DNA of 6,157 nt from Candidatus Nitrosotalea sp. FS (GTDB lineage Archaea; Thermoproteota; Nitrososphaeria; Nitrososphaerales; Nitrosopumilaceae), in assembly GCF_011319475.1 (NCBI RefSeq), contig NZ_RCMC01000026.1:9874-16030 (forward strand), read 5' to 3'. The notes under the pieces are model-generated. The model was not told the DNA's origin. It saw only the letters and a list, made by a program, of their open reading frames with translations, and searched no databases. A program made the translations under genes and the position numbers. Each line of letters opens with the position of its first letter. Position 1 is the stretch's first letter. Shown in pieces: positions 1 to 5,748 of the stretch.

Positions 1-21
1 TTGTGATAGTAATCTAGTTTA

Positions 22-264
22 TTATTTTGATATTGTCATTACAGGACTTGATCCTATATTGCTAGATCCATTACTAATACCTACACCAGATGTAGAATTA
101 GTGTCATTTGCCATTGCAATTAATTGTGCATCATGTGCCTGTATTTCCGCCCAAGCTTTTGCGGCAGCAACTCGAAAAGCACTCTCGTTTGCAAATGCAT
201 TATTAACTAAAGACAGTGACAGTAATCCAAATACTGCAATGCCGATAATTACTATGGTCTTCAT
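22..264 (-). CDS. Small secreted protein with signal peptide, function unknown
   Basis: An 80-residue protein with an ATG start and a TAA stop. Residues 1-25 form a classic Sec signal peptide: Lys2 near the N terminus, a hydrophobic core (about 4-20) and a likely cleavage after AFA (residues 23-25), before NES. The mature part is only about 55 residues: a short Ala-rich, probably helical stretch (29-51), then a Ser/Asn/Gly/Thr-rich tail (52-80). Four N-x-S/T sequons (N26, N53, N56, N65) would allow archaeal N-glycosylation. There is no Cys and no second membrane segment, so it is probably exported and released or loosely held at the surface. A TATA-like element lies about 40 nt upstream, and there is no Shine-Dalgarno motif. 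It lies in the same direction as the dehydrogenase upstream but 187 bp away, so it is probably transcribed on its own. I do not recognise the family. The signal peptide argues that it is a real gene, and the open frame on the opposite strand here is its shadow. Confidence 0.72.
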   Translation of the reverse strand: MKTIVIIGIAVFGLLSLSLVNNAFANESAFRVAAAKAWAEIQAHDAQLIAMANDTNSTSGVGISNGSSNIGSSPVMTISK

Positions 265-300
265 TTTATTTCTATTTGTTTTCTTTTTTTATTAACTTGA

Positions 301-310
301 GCTATAATTC
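301..310 (-). promoter_or_regulatory. Candidate TATA element for the small secreted protein
   Basis: On the minus strand this reads GAATTATAGC, centred about 40 nt before the ATG at 264. An archaeal start site about 25 nt downstream would leave a leader of roughly 15 nt, which is A-rich and has no Shine-Dalgarno motif. The match to a TATA box is moderate and the surroundings are AT-rich, so this is tentative. Confidence 0.35.
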
Positions 311-378
311 TACTAGAACATTTTTAGCATACTTGGATAAAATCTAGAAAGATACAGACACAAGTCTTGGTTCCAGTC

Positions 379-390
379 AAAAAAGAAAGA
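379..390 (-). terminator. Candidate oligo-T terminator after the dehydrogenase
   Basis: On the minus strand this reads TCTTTCTTTTTT, about 62-73 nt after the dehydrogenase stop at 452. Archaeal transcription commonly ends at T-rich tracts without a stem-loop. The tract lies before the TATA element of the next minus-strand gene, which fits separate transcripts. The rest of the 265-451 spacer shows no gene or clear structure. Confidence 0.35.
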
Positions 391-451
391 ACCAGATATC
401 AAAATATGACAAAAACCAGGCGTTAAGAATTGCTATACAGATCAGATATTC

Positions 452-1531
452 CTAGAATGCATCTATAACAGCGCGTAGTCCGCGAAATTCTTCGGTTGCC
501 AAGACTGCTTGTTTTATTTCATTTAGTGAATATCTGTGCGTTATTATTTTTGACAAATCTATTGTCCCGTCAGAAGCAAGTGTTGCAGCTTTTTGCAGCA
601 TTTTAGGAGTTGAGCTAAAACTTCCAATTATAGAAACTTGGTTGTAATGTATCCAATTAGGGTCAGGTGCAAAACCATGATCATTTGAAAAACCACTAAA
701 TAGATTAATTTTAGAATTTTTACTTGCCACCTTTGTTGCAAGATTTAGTGCATCTGGATTGCTGGTGGCTACTATGATTATGTCAGAGCCGTAACCATCT
801 GTAAAGTTCAAGACATCGTCAATTGTTTCACTTCCAAACATAAAAGCCTCATCAGCGCCCATCGATTTTGCCTTTTGTATCCTAGATCCAATTTTACCCA
901 CAACTGCGGTTTTTGTATGGTACAATCTCTTTGCTAACTGCAAATGAGTCAGTCCGATTGCTCCATCACCTATTATCAAAATTGAGCTTTCTGGATCGAT
1001 TTCCCCCAGCTGAGAAAATCCATTTAGACAGCATGCTAACGGTTCCAAAAGAGCAACTTCCTCGTTTTTTAAATTATCAGGAACTCGTACCAGTCCGCCT
1101 ATTTTGATTATCTCTTTTGGAATCTTGAGATATCCCGCAAAACCTCCATCAACTGTTGATCCTATCTCTCGTAGATCATTACACAAATTGTATTGATGTC
1201 GATGACAGAATTTGCAATCAAGACAAGGTATGATAGGCGATATGGCAATCCTTGTTCCAGATCTTAGAATCCCATCTGGCACATGGATGTCTTGTAACAC
1301 TTCTGCGCATATTTCATGACCCAGTATAAGAGGAGCCTTGACTTTTTTATGGCCATTACGATAAACACGTGCATCATATCCGCAGACAGCACAAGCATTT
1401 ACCTTTACGACAGATTCGTTTTTGTCTTGTGAAAATTCTCTTTCCTCTACTACAAGGTTGTTTGGCCCATGAAACATGGCTACATTTGTCTTTAAATTTG
1501 AGAGTTTACTAGCATAGGTCGAAAAAGTCAT
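452..1531 (-). CDS. Zinc-dependent medium-chain alcohol/polyol dehydrogenase
   Basis: A 359-residue protein of usual length for the zinc-containing medium-chain dehydrogenases (sorbitol/threonine/alcohol dehydrogenase type), which oxidise an alcohol or polyol to a ketone or aldehyde, or the reverse, in the cytoplasm. The GroES-like N-terminal domain has the catalytic zinc motif CxxCGxD (C50, D53), G71-H72-E73 and E163. A structural zinc lobe has four cysteines, C103, C106, C109 and C117. The Rossmann domain starts near 183 with GDGAIG (188-193, GxGxxG). At the end of the second strand, where NAD-preferring members carry an acidic residue, it has G212-K213, which suggests NADP(H). Family members usually begin near residue 14-15 here (KTNVAMFHGP), so the first 12 or so residues are an extension. 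The ATG at 1531 is kept because a TATA element fits it and no other usual start is better placed; Met19 would cut into the first strand. It is divergent from the ebo-like operon, and a shared pathway is possible but unproven. The substrate is unknown. Confidence 0.9.
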   Translation of the reverse strand: MTFSTYASKLSNLKTNVAMFHGPNNLVVEEREFSQDKNESVVKVNACAVCGYDARVYRNGHKKVKAPLILGHEICAEVLQDIHVPDGILRSGTRIAISPIIPCLDCKFCHRHQYNLCNDLREIGSTVDGGFAGYLKIPKEIIKIGGLVRVPDNLKNEEVALLEPLACCLNGFSQLGEIDPESSILIIGDGAIGLTHLQLAKRLYHTKTAVVGKIGSRIQKAKSMGADEAFMFGSETIDDVLNFTDGYGSDIIIVATSNPDALNLATKVASKNSKINLFSGFSNDHGFAPDPNWIHYNQVSIIGSFSSTPKMLQKAATLASDGTIDLSKIITHRYSLNEIKQAVLATEEFRGLRAVIDAF

Positions 1532-1542
1532 CTTGGTCTAAT

Positions 1543-1666
1543 CATGTGCACGAATTATCCACTATATGTATTTAGTATGATTCTTAGCTAATATTATTCC
1601 AGATTCTTGAAATATTGATCCAACACAAGTAAACTCGATGATATTTTTCAATCTTGTTTGCACATG
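1543..1666. repeat. 8-bp inverted repeat in the divergent promoter region
   Basis: CATGTGCA at 1543-1550 recurs inverted as TGCACATG at 1659-1666. The first arm sits between the TATA element and the start codon of the dehydrogenase, and the second about 17 nt upstream of the TATA element of the plus-strand operon. The placement would suit a regulator of both promoters. However, an 8-bp pair within about 200 bp is not rare by chance, so it is only a candidate operator. I see no gene or RNA in the rest of the 203-bp intergenic region. Confidence 0.2.
1561..1570 (-). promoter_or_regulatory. TATA element for the dehydrogenase
   Basis: On the minus strand this reads TACATATAGT, centred about 34 nt before the ATG at 1531. 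The expected start of transcription, 25-27 nt downstream, leaves a leader of only about 8-10 nt. No Shine-Dalgarno motif precedes the ATG, as is usual for near-leaderless archaeal mRNAs. Confidence 0.5.
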
Positions 1667-1682
1667 TATCCAGCACTTAGAC

Positions 1683-1692
1683 AAATATAAAA
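1683..1692 (+). promoter_or_regulatory. TATA box of the ebo-like operon
   Basis: AAATATAAAA is close to the archaeal TATA consensus. Transcription would be expected to start about 25 nt downstream, near 1712-1715, giving a leader of about 20 nt that contains GAGG at 1720-1723. It is the best promoter in the window and the only strong one on the plus strand, which fits a single main transcript for the five downstream genes. Confidence 0.6.
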
Positions 1693-1719
1693 TGGATCAC
1701 AATATTTTATTCTAACAAA

Positions 1720-1723
1720 GAGG
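1720..1723 (+). promoter_or_regulatory. Shine-Dalgarno-like GAGG before a TTG start
   Basis: GAGG lies 11 nt before the TTG at 1735, somewhat far for a ribosome binding site. The two ATG codons in between (1724 and 1727) are in another frame, which ends at TGA 1736-1738 after only M-M-T-Y. The TTG is therefore the only usable start, and it overlaps the stop of this tiny frame. Confidence 0.4.
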
Positions 1724-1734
1724 ATGATGACATA

Positions 1735-2544
1735 TTGACAAGATTTTTTGATCCACACATACACATGTACTCTCGAACCACCGATGATTACGCTGCAATG
1801 GCAAAAGCTGGAATTGAGGTCATTGTTCAACCTTCATTCTGGCTAGGCAGTCCAAGAACTTCGGTAGGTACTTTTGAAGATTATTGGGAACACATGATAA
1901 CATTTGAAACAAAAAGGGCAAAGGATTTTGGAATAGAGCATTTTGTTTGCATCTCTGTAAACCCAAAAGAAGCCACGTCAAGACCTCTTGCTATTGACGC
2001 ATTGGGACCCATGAAACAAAAATATCTTGACCGTGAAAATGTTGTAGCAATAGGAGAGCTTGGATACAATCTCATAAACGATTCAGAAGAAGAAGTCTTT
2101 GTAAAACAAATGGAGATTGCAACATCAAAAGACATGCTGACTATGGTCCATCTGCCTCACAACAATAAAGTGGAAGGCATGAATCGCATTGAAAAAATTC
2201 TAAAAAATGGACCCAAGCACAAGAGAGAGAAATTATTGATAGACCATAACATCGAGGAGACGATTGGAAAGACATTAGAACTTGGCCTTTGGGCAGGTCT
2301 CTCAGTCTATCCTGTCACAAAACTATCTCCTGAAAGAGCAGCCAGGATAATTCAAAAACATGGTTCAGACCACATAATGATAAACAGTGCGGCAGACTGG
2401 GGGGTATCAGATCCACTCAGCGTACCACTAACTGCACAAAAAATGAAAAGTGAAGGAATTAGTTCAACAGACATAGAGAAGACTTGTTTTTACAACGCAT
2501 ATGATTTTTTCAAACAGTCTCCCAGGTTTACTTGGAAACCTTGA
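1735..2544 (+). CDS. TatD-family metal-dependent hydrolase (EboB-like)
   Basis: A 269-residue amidohydrolase-fold TIM barrel of usual TatD length. All expected metal ligands are visible: D6-P-H8-x-H10 on the first strand, E108 in GELG, H139 in VHLPH, H171 in DHN and D221 in AADWG. TatD proteins are metal-dependent hydrolases (nuclease or other phosphoester/amide hydrolysis) in the cytoplasm. This one begins FFDPHIHMYSRTTDDY and continues QPSFWLGSPRT (32-42), which I associate from memory with the TatD member of ebo clusters (EboB) rather than the general DNase TatD. The start is TTG; an upstream start is not available, and the first strand with the HxH motif begins right after it. It is the first gene of the plus-strand operon, directly behind the strong TATA box, with 21 nt to the next gene. 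The true substrate is unknown. The family assignment is firm; the EboB link is supported by the neighbours. Confidence 0.9.
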   Translation: MTRFFDPHIHMYSRTTDDYAAMAKAGIEVIVQPSFWLGSPRTSVGTFEDYWEHMITFETKRAKDFGIEHFVCISVNPKEATSRPLAIDALGPMKQKYLDRENVVAIGELGYNLINDSEEEVFVKQMEIATSKDMLTMVHLPHNNKVEGMNRIEKILKNGPKHKREKLLIDHNIEETIGKTLELGLWAGLSVYPVTKLSPERAARIIQKHGSDHIMINSAADWGVSDPLSVPLTAQKMKSEGISSTDIEKTCFYNAYDFFKQSPRFTWKP

Positions 2545-2565
2545 AGAACGGATAACATCTTTGAC

Positions 2566-3399
2566 ATGAAGTTTGCTTTTAGTACAAATGCATTCAAGAG
2601 ATATACTCTTGAAGAGTCAATAAAAGAAATAGCTGCTATAGGGTATGAAGGTGTTGAACTGTTGTGCGATGTACCGCATGCATATCCACCAGAATTTGGT
2701 GACAAGAAAATTCAATCCATAAAAAATCTCTTGTCAGACAACAACCTGCAAATATCAAATCTTAATGCTTTTACCCTTTATGCAATAGGAGACACTTATC
2801 ATCCATCTTGGATAGAAGATGATGAAAAATCAAGGGAGACACGAGTAAAGCACACAATAGATTGTATCCAGATGGCAAAAAAGATCGGAGCTAAAAATAT
2901 TTCTACAGAACCTGGAGGTCCACTGAATGGCACAGATAACCGCAGTGTTCCACAGCTAGAAAAATTATTCATTAATGGTTTATTGAAGGCTTCAAAGATA
3001 GCTGAAAAGGAAGGAGTAAAAATTCTTGTAGAACCAGAACCTTCCCTGTTGTTAGAGAACTCAAAACAATTCAAAAATTTCATTAAAAAAGTCAACTCAG
3101 AATATGTAAAGCTTAATTTTGATATCGGCCATTTTTTTTGCGTAAGCGAAGATCCCGCACAACTAGTTTACGAACTCTCAGATTATACGGATCACTTTCA
3201 TCTGGCAGACATTGCTCAAAACAGAGTACACAATCACCTCATACCAGGTCTTGGCGCTATTGACTTTGCCCGAGTTTTTGGAGCCATGGATGAGATCGGA
3301 TATAATGGATTTGTCACAGTAGAGCTTTATCCTTACCAATCAAATCCCGTGGAGGCGGCACAAAGAACATTTGACTATCTCAAAGATATGGCTAAATGA
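2566..3399 (+). CDS. Sugar phosphate isomerase/epimerase, xylose-isomerase-like TIM barrel
   Basis: A 277-residue protein of usual length for the AP-endonuclease-2/xylose-isomerase-like TIM-barrel superfamily. These enzymes isomerise or epimerise sugars and polyols, or dehydrate inosose, with a divalent metal held by Glu/Asp/His. Likely ligands at the ends of the strands are E156 (VEPEP), D186 and H189 (FDIGH), H212 (HFHLAD), H224 (NHLIPGLG) and E253 (VELYPY). GYEGVEL (26-32) is the typical first-helix/second-strand motif. The start is ATG with no clear Shine-Dalgarno motif. The gene sits 21 nt after the TatD gene and 34 nt before the UbiA gene, so it is probably co-transcribed. It fills the slot that a TIM-barrel protein (EboE) has in ebo clusters. 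However, classical EboE proteins are longer (about 390 residues, from memory) and begin differently, so I do not call it EboE. The substrate is unknown; a sugar or cyclitol is likely. Confidence 0.87.
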   Translation: MKFAFSTNAFKRYTLEESIKEIAAIGYEGVELLCDVPHAYPPEFGDKKIQSIKNLLSDNNLQISNLNAFTLYAIGDTYHPSWIEDDEKSRETRVKHTIDCIQMAKKIGAKNISTEPGGPLNGTDNRSVPQLEKLFINGLLKASKIAEKEGVKILVEPEPSLLLENSKQFKNFIKKVNSEYVKLNFDIGHFFCVSEDPAQLVYELSDYTDHFHLADIAQNRVHNHLIPGLGAIDFARVFGAMDEIGYNGFVTVELYPYQSNPVEAAQRTFDYLKDMAK

Positions 3400-3433
3400 A
3401 ATAACTTTGGACTCTTGATATTGTATATTTTGT

Positions 3434-4330
3434 GTGGGCACCATGGTTATGTTTAAAAAATATTTACAGCTAGCAAGACTGCCTAACGCATTTACTTCCC
3501 CAACAAATGTTGTAGCGGGATATCTCACAGTAACACCAATTTCCGAACTAAACTATGTCAATCTCGGCATACTAATGGCGTCATCAATGCTTTTTTATGT
3601 TTCAGGAGTAGTATTCAACGATTATTTCGATATCGAAATAGACAGAAAAGAACGGCCATCAAGACCCTTGCCATCGGGTGCCATATCAAAGAAGACCACA
3701 ATACAAATTGCGATAGTACTGATGGCATCTGCAATCACACTTGCCTTTTTTGTTTCATGGTCAAGCTTTGTCATTGCTCTCTTTCTTGCATCCATGATAA
3801 TTGGATACGATTACAGATTAAAGAACAACAAAATTTTCAGCCCAATAACAATGGGAGGAACTAGATTTCTTAATGTAATCATGGGTGCAAGCCCTGCACT
3901 TTTGTCTTTTCAGACTAATTTATCAGGACTTGGATTTGTAGCCAGCTCTGTCTTTGCATATGTTGTTGTTATAACGCTTTTTAGCAAGAAAGAACTAAGC
4001 GGAATAAAATCAAAACGACATACAATTGTTCTCTTTTCAATCATTTATGCAATTATTGCAGCCATAACAATTGTAACTTTTCTTGGGCTATTCAAGACAT
4101 GGAGTCTTGTGATTTTGGTACCATATACTATTATCATGAGTGTCATCTTCAAACAGGCTCTCGTAGGTGACGCATCATCTATTCAGAGAGTGATCAAGAA
4201 TATGGTAATCTCAATAATAATTCTTGACAGCGTATTTGTAAGTGGAGTTGCAGGATTGTCATATGGGTTATCAACTTTATTGTTCTTGTTGCCATCGATT
4301 CTCTTGTCAAAAAAATTCTATGTTACATAA
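3434..4330 (+). CDS. eboC: UbiA-family prenyltransferase, EboC-like
   Basis: An integral membrane prenyltransferase of 298 residues from the GTG start. The family transfers an isoprenyl chain from its diphosphate to an acceptor at the inner face of the membrane. About eight or nine hydrophobic segments are visible (roughly 20-35, 43-62, 88-108, 110-124, 141-158, 166-183, 197-219, 222-240, 253-292). The first Asp-rich, diphosphate-binding motif is N62-D63-Y-F-D66-I-E-I-D70, followed by RPSRPLPSG (74-82). The second polar loop has YDYRLK (125-130), and another has LFSKKELSG (182-190). The ND-x-x-D / RPxRPLPSG pair is what I know from EboC proteins; quinone UbiA and digeranylgeranylglyceryl phosphate synthase (DGGGP synthase) share the general motif, so those remain alternatives. 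Start choice is open: GTG 3434, ATG 3443 and ATG 3449 share a frame, none has a Shine-Dalgarno motif, and the family alignment (FKKYLQLARLPN) would suit 3449 best. In archaea the prenyl donor would probably be geranylgeranyl diphosphate. The acceptor may be the product of the neighbouring TIM-barrel enzymes (inference). Confidence 0.9.
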   Translation: MGTMVMFKKYLQLARLPNAFTSPTNVVAGYLTVTPISELNYVNLGILMASSMLFYVSGVVFNDYFDIEIDRKERPSRPLPSGAISKKTTIQIAIVLMASAITLAFFVSWSSFVIALFLASMIIGYDYRLKNNKIFSPITMGGTRFLNVIMGASPALLSFQTNLSGLGFVASSVFAYVVVITLFSKKELSGIKSKRHTIVLFSIIYAIIAAITIVTFLGLFKTWSLVILVPYTIIMSVIFKQALVGDASSIQRVIKNMVISIIILDSVFVSGVAGLSYGLSTLLFLLPSILLSKKFYVT

Positions 4331-4343
4331 ACTTAATTTAAGT
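4331..4343 (+). promoter_or_regulatory. Palindromic AT-rich element, possible internal promoter
   Basis: ACTTAATTTAAGT is a perfect inverted repeat (6-bp arms around one T) immediately after the eboC stop codon. Its TTAATTTAAG core could act as a weak TATA element: transcription would begin near 4363, about 15 nt before the next ATG. It could equally be chance in an AT-rich gap of 48 nt. Confidence 0.22.
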
Positions 4344-4362
4344 ATGTTACATGTATTACTCT

Positions 4363-4367
4363 AGGAG
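4363..4367 (+). promoter_or_regulatory. Shine-Dalgarno-like AGGAG
   Basis: AGGAG lies 11 nt before the ATG at 4379, the same spacing as the GAGG before the first gene of the operon. It is the clearest ribosome binding site in the window and supports the ATG at 4379 as the start. Confidence 0.45.
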
Positions 4368-4378
4368 TTGAACTGAAA

Positions 4379-5713
4379 ATGTCTACAAAAAATATTATTG
4401 TAATTAATGTTGTTGGCTTGGAACACAAGCATTTGAATTCTGATCTTACTCCCAACATCTCCGCACTAGCTGAAAAAGGAGAGAGTGCAAAAATGGAACC
4501 TGTATTTCCTTCTGTCACATGTACTGTTCAGGCAAGCATACTTTCTGGACGATATCCAAACGAGCATGGCATAATTGCCAATGGGTTGTATGATAGGAGT
4601 AGTCATTCAGTATCATTCTGGGAACAACCAAGTGCACTTGTCCAGCGAGAAAGAGTGTGGGATACTCTAAAAAATAAATCTCCTAGTGTAAAGACGGCGG
4701 TCCTTTTTTGGCAAAATACAATGTTTGTAAACTCGGACATTGTCATTACGCCAAGACCACTCCACATGGGAGACGGGAGCATGATACAATGGTGCTATTC
4801 AAAGCCTGCAGGATATTATGAAGAGGCATCAAGAACTATTGGCGAGTTTAACCTTGCAACATATTGGGGTCCCATGGCATCGCATAGATCAAGTGAATGG
4901 ATTGGCAAGGCAGCAGAGTACACTTTGGAAAAATCACGGCCAAACTTGATGTTTGTGTACATACCACATGTAGATTATTCTGCCCAGAGATTTGGTCCAA
5001 ATAGTAATCAAGCACGTGATGATCTGAAAAAGGCAGACAGCATAGTAGGAGATATTGTTGAAAAGACATCAAAATTGGGAACAAGTGATGAAACCGAGTT
5101 TATGGTTATTTCAGAATATGCATTCAATGATGTTTCAGGAGCAGTTCCTTTAAACGTAAAACTCAGGGAGGCAGGACTGCTTGACATTAGGACCATAGGA
5201 GGAAAAGAATACATTGACTTTGAGCTCAGCAGGGCATTTGCAATGGTAGATCATCAGGTGGCACATATTTACATCAAAGACGGTTTTGCAGACAAGACCC
5301 AGAAAGTTCTAGAAGATCTCCAAGAAGTAGAGAAAGTTTTGACAAAAAAAGAACAAAAGGGATTAAAAATAGATAATGAAAGGAGCGGCGAGTTGATAGC
5401 AATATCAACAAAGGACAAATGGTTTAGCTACTACTGGTGGGATGAAGCTCAAAAGGCTCCACCTTTTGCTGGAACTGTGGATATTCACAGAAAGCCAGGC
5501 TATGATCCACTGGAATTATTTTATGATAGGGAAAAAAATAGCATCCCATTTGATACAAATATGATAAAAGGTTCACATGGAAGGCCCGCTAACTTGGATA
5601 CAGGAGAAGGTCTTGCATGTTATGTTTCAAATCGCAAGTCTGGATTGACAAAAAATTCAAGCGTTGTAAAATGTGTTAACATTGCAAGTCATCTGGTAAA
5701 TAACTGGAAGTAG
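4379..5713 (+). CDS. Alkaline-phosphatase-superfamily phosphodiesterase/pyrophosphatase, Ebo-type
   Basis: A 444-residue protein of the type I phosphodiesterase/nucleotide pyrophosphatase family, with an ATG start and a good AGGAG site. No signal peptide or membrane segment is visible, so it probably acts in the cytoplasm. The nucleophile region is FPSVTCTVQASILSG (43-57), with T47 aligning to the catalytic Thr, followed by RYPNEHGI. Further blocks I know from the ebo-linked members (EboF) are NVVGL (10-14), FWQNTM (110-115), TPRPLHMGDG (124-133), YIPHVDYSAQRFGP (194-207), SEYAF (245-249), VDHQVAHIYI (290-299), DIHRKPGYDPLELF (368-381) and GSHGRP (398-403). Compared with canonical nucleotide pyrophosphatases, D199 and H400 are kept. 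The first Asp appears as N10 or V12, the His of DxxxH as Q203, and the Asp-His pair of SDHG as E246-Y247. From memory these substitutions are shared by the whole Ebo-type group, so metal binding or chemistry may differ. It lies 48 nt after eboC and 35 nt before the next gene. The substrate is unknown; a phosphodiester or nucleotide-activated intermediate of the pathway is plausible. Confidence 0.87.
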   Translation: MSTKNIIVINVVGLEHKHLNSDLTPNISALAEKGESAKMEPVFPSVTCTVQASILSGRYPNEHGIIANGLYDRSSHSVSFWEQPSALVQRERVWDTLKNKSPSVKTAVLFWQNTMFVNSDIVITPRPLHMGDGSMIQWCYSKPAGYYEEASRTIGEFNLATYWGPMASHRSSEWIGKAAEYTLEKSRPNLMFVYIPHVDYSAQRFGPNSNQARDDLKKADSIVGDIVEKTSKLGTSDETEFMVISEYAFNDVSGAVPLNVKLREAGLLDIRTIGGKEYIDFELSRAFAMVDHQVAHIYIKDGFADKTQKVLEDLQEVEKVLTKKEQKGLKIDNERSGELIAISTKDKWFSYYWWDEAQKAPPFAGTVDIHRKPGYDPLELFYDREKNSIPFDTNMIKGSHGRPANLDTGEGLACYVSNRKSGLTKNSSVVKCVNIASHLVNNWK

Positions 5714-5748
5714 CCATAAAGATAAAAAACAAAGTCACAGATGAGACA

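Noticed and set aside
59..295. Plus-strand frame of 78 codons over the small secreted protein
   Set aside because: It is the antisense of the signal-peptide protein; its own C terminus is just the translated T-rich leader (FILFLFVFFFY) and it has no family motif.
1648..1830. Minus-strand frame of 60 codons across the operon promoter
   Set aside because: It overlaps the TATA box and the metal-binding N terminus of the TatD gene, is Cys/Tyr/Ile-rich without a motif, and has no promoter of its own.
3421..3431. TATA-like stretch TTGTATATTTT before the UbiA gene
   Set aside because: A start of transcription 25 nt downstream would fall at or after the candidate start codons 3434, 3443 and 3449, so it does not fit a promoter for this gene well.
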